NCBI GenBank assembly: GCA_951802425.1
Contig: OX637800.1
Coordinates: forward strand, 310,001-374,000
Direction of reading: 5' to 3'
From: Clavaria fumosa
Lineage: Eukaryota > Basidiomycota > Agaricomycetes > Agaricales > Clavariaceae
Length of the DNA stretch: 64,000 nucleotides
In this document: positions 63,037 to 64,000 of the stretch, one piece after another
Layout of the letters: the number at the start of each line of letters is the position of its first letter
How positions within the stretch are numbered: position 1 is the first letter of the stretch
Translations under genes and position numbers: made by a program
The notes under the pieces: model-generated
Told to the model about the DNA's origin: nothing
Database searches by the model: none
Seen by the model: only the letters and a program-made list of their open reading frames with translations

Positions 63037-64000
63037 ATGGCAGACCATGTTGCCCCGCCTGTAGCCCAACCTATGAGGCTTGACCTATCTGTTGCCCCCT
63101 TTGATGGGCAGAAAAGGAACTTCCGTACGTTCCTCCGATCCCTTCACCTCCTGTTTATGGCGAACCCGACTGTCTATGCTGTGGACCTGGTGAAGGTCCT
63201 TTTTGCTCTGAGCAAAATTACTGGAGAAGGATTCGCTGCAGAGTGGGCGAATATGAAGGTGGAAGAGATCCTGGGTAGTGGCGAGGCCAGAACCTGGGCA
63301 GAGTTTGTGGAGGAGATGAAGTGTGCATTCGATGACCCGAATGACTGTGCGACTGCCCTTGCCGATATTGCAGGGCTGAAACAGGGTGCCATGACAGCAC
63401 CAGAGTTCTTCGCGAAATTCGAGACGCTGTTCCAACGGGCGAAGTTGAGTGCAGAGAAGGACTCAGGAATCCTAGTCCATTGGCTGGAGTTGAACCTGAG
63501 TAGGAGGTTGGTGGAGAGAATCTATGGTGTCTCCCCAATGCCAGAGACATATGGAGAATGGAAGGTGCTGGCTGAGAGGCTTGATGCCCAGCAAAGGCAA
63601 CTGGATGGGATACTCACGGAATGGACACCGCGACCCACTGTGACCCCTGCGCAACCCACTGTGACCCTACCGCGACCTGCCATGACCGTTTCGCGACCTC
63701 TTGTGACCCCTCTGCTGTGTACTCCAGATGTGGCCATGGCCCGAGGATGGGCCCCTGCTGATGAGAGATGTTGTTTCCGATGCCACCAGACTGGCCATGC
63801 TGTCTGTTTCTTCCCCCTGCCTGATATGTGTCTGCAGGTCCCAAGGGCCCAAACCCAGGCAGCACCATGTGCCCCCCAAATGGCGGAGGGATATGAGAAA
63901 GAGATTGCACGGCTCCGAGCCTGCATAGAGCTGTGTGAGAGAGAGAGGAGGACTCCCACTGGGGAGAAGAAGTGTGCCAGCCCCCTTTCTGTCCCTGTGC
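63037..64000 (+). CDS. Ty3/gypsy Gag, intact to the window edge (partial)
   Basis: From the ATG at 63037 the frame is open for 321 codons and leaves the window. The capsid-like region has LDLSVAPFDGQKRNFRTFLR, LFALSKITGEGFAAEWANMK, APEFFAKFETLFQRAKLS. A zinc knuckle variant CCFRCHQTGHAVC follows at about 63768-63806, with shorter spacing after His than the usual CX2CX4HX4C. A helical segment EGYEKEIARLRACIELCERE is near the edge. Codons are CpG-rich compared with the homologous but decayed Gag at 25150. Pol and 3' LTR must lie beyond the window. Confidence 0.85.
   Translation, partial: MADHVAPPVAQPMRLDLSVAPFDGQKRNFRTFLRSLHLLFMANPTVYAVDLVKVLFALSKITGEGFAAEWANMKVEEILGSGEARTWAEFVEEMKCAFDDPNDCATALADIAGLKQGAMTAPEFFAKFETLFQRAKLSAEKDSGILVHWLELNLSRRLVERIYGVSPMPETYGEWKVLAERLDAQQRQLDGILTEWTPRPTVTPAQPTVTLPRPAMTVSRPLVTPLLCTPDVAMARGWAPADERCCFRCHQTGHAVCFFPLPDMCLQVPRAQTQAAPCAPQMAEGYEKEIARLRACIELCERERRTPTGEKKCASPLSVPV

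Overview
The window looks like a repeat-dense stretch of an Agaricomycete (mushroom-forming basidiomycete) chromosome. The genes that can be modelled have many short GT..AG introns (about 45-65 nt). The mobile elements are the mix typical of that group: chromodomain Ty3/gypsy, Ty1/copia, DIRS-type, a Tnp2/CACTA-type transposase, hAT-like and Mutator-like non-autonomous elements. No bacterial gene organisation, rRNA or complete tRNA gene was seen. All homology statements rest on motif recognition by eye.

Layout. 1-3.8 kb: 3' end of a Ty3 chromovirus with a multi-exon gene on the opposite strand between pol and the 3' LTR. 3.9-7.4 kb: an unrecognised broken ORF and a decayed Ty3 pol on the minus strand. 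7.4-17.85 kb: a minus-strand DIRS retrotransposon (gag, RT-RNase H, tyrosine recombinase) holding at least three nested insertions: a young intact copia element with matching 372-bp LTRs and TSD TGAAG, a hAT-like element in the RT reading frame, and a hAT-like MITE with a roughly 300-bp palindrome inside that one. 18.9-22.7 kb: a host-like multi-exon SAP-motif gene on the minus strand. 24.5-31.1 kb: a Ty3 element decayed by C-to-T changes, joined at about 27,980 to a CpG-richer integrase-chromodomain end, followed by an intact opposite-strand gene and an LTR. 31.2-39.8 kb: another Ty3-type element, TSD CCTTA, with no visible gag-pol but with the opposite-strand gene; a 3.36-kb Mutator-like element sits at its PPT/3'-LTR junction. 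40.3-42.0 kb: a two-exon gene with a hydrophobic N-terminus. 42-46 kb: mostly simple and tandem repeats. 45.9-49.1 kb: a coiled-coil gene head to head with a broken Tnp2 transposase. 50.4-56.5 kb: C2H2/OrsD zinc fingers, a tyrosine-recombinase-like domain and a RecQ-type helicase on one strand. 58.3-59.2 kb: a small five-exon zinc-finger-like gene. 59.4-62.2 kb: a gag-only copia remnant, a hAT MITE and a solo Ty3 LTR. 63.0-64.0 kb: an intact Ty3 gag running off the end.

Two observations stand out. First, three separate Ty3 elements carry, antisense between pol and 3' LTR, a spliced gene whose cysteine spacing is that of the fungal GAL4-type Zn(II)2Cys6 cluster, C-x2-C-x6-C-x(7 or 10)-C-x2-C-x6-C, next to coiled-coil sequence. 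Second, the 50.4-56.5 kb locus joins DNA-binding fingers, a tyrosine-recombinase-like domain with its R, K, RH..R, GH and Y signatures, and a RecQ helicase, which looks like a self-contained mobile or subtelomere-type module.
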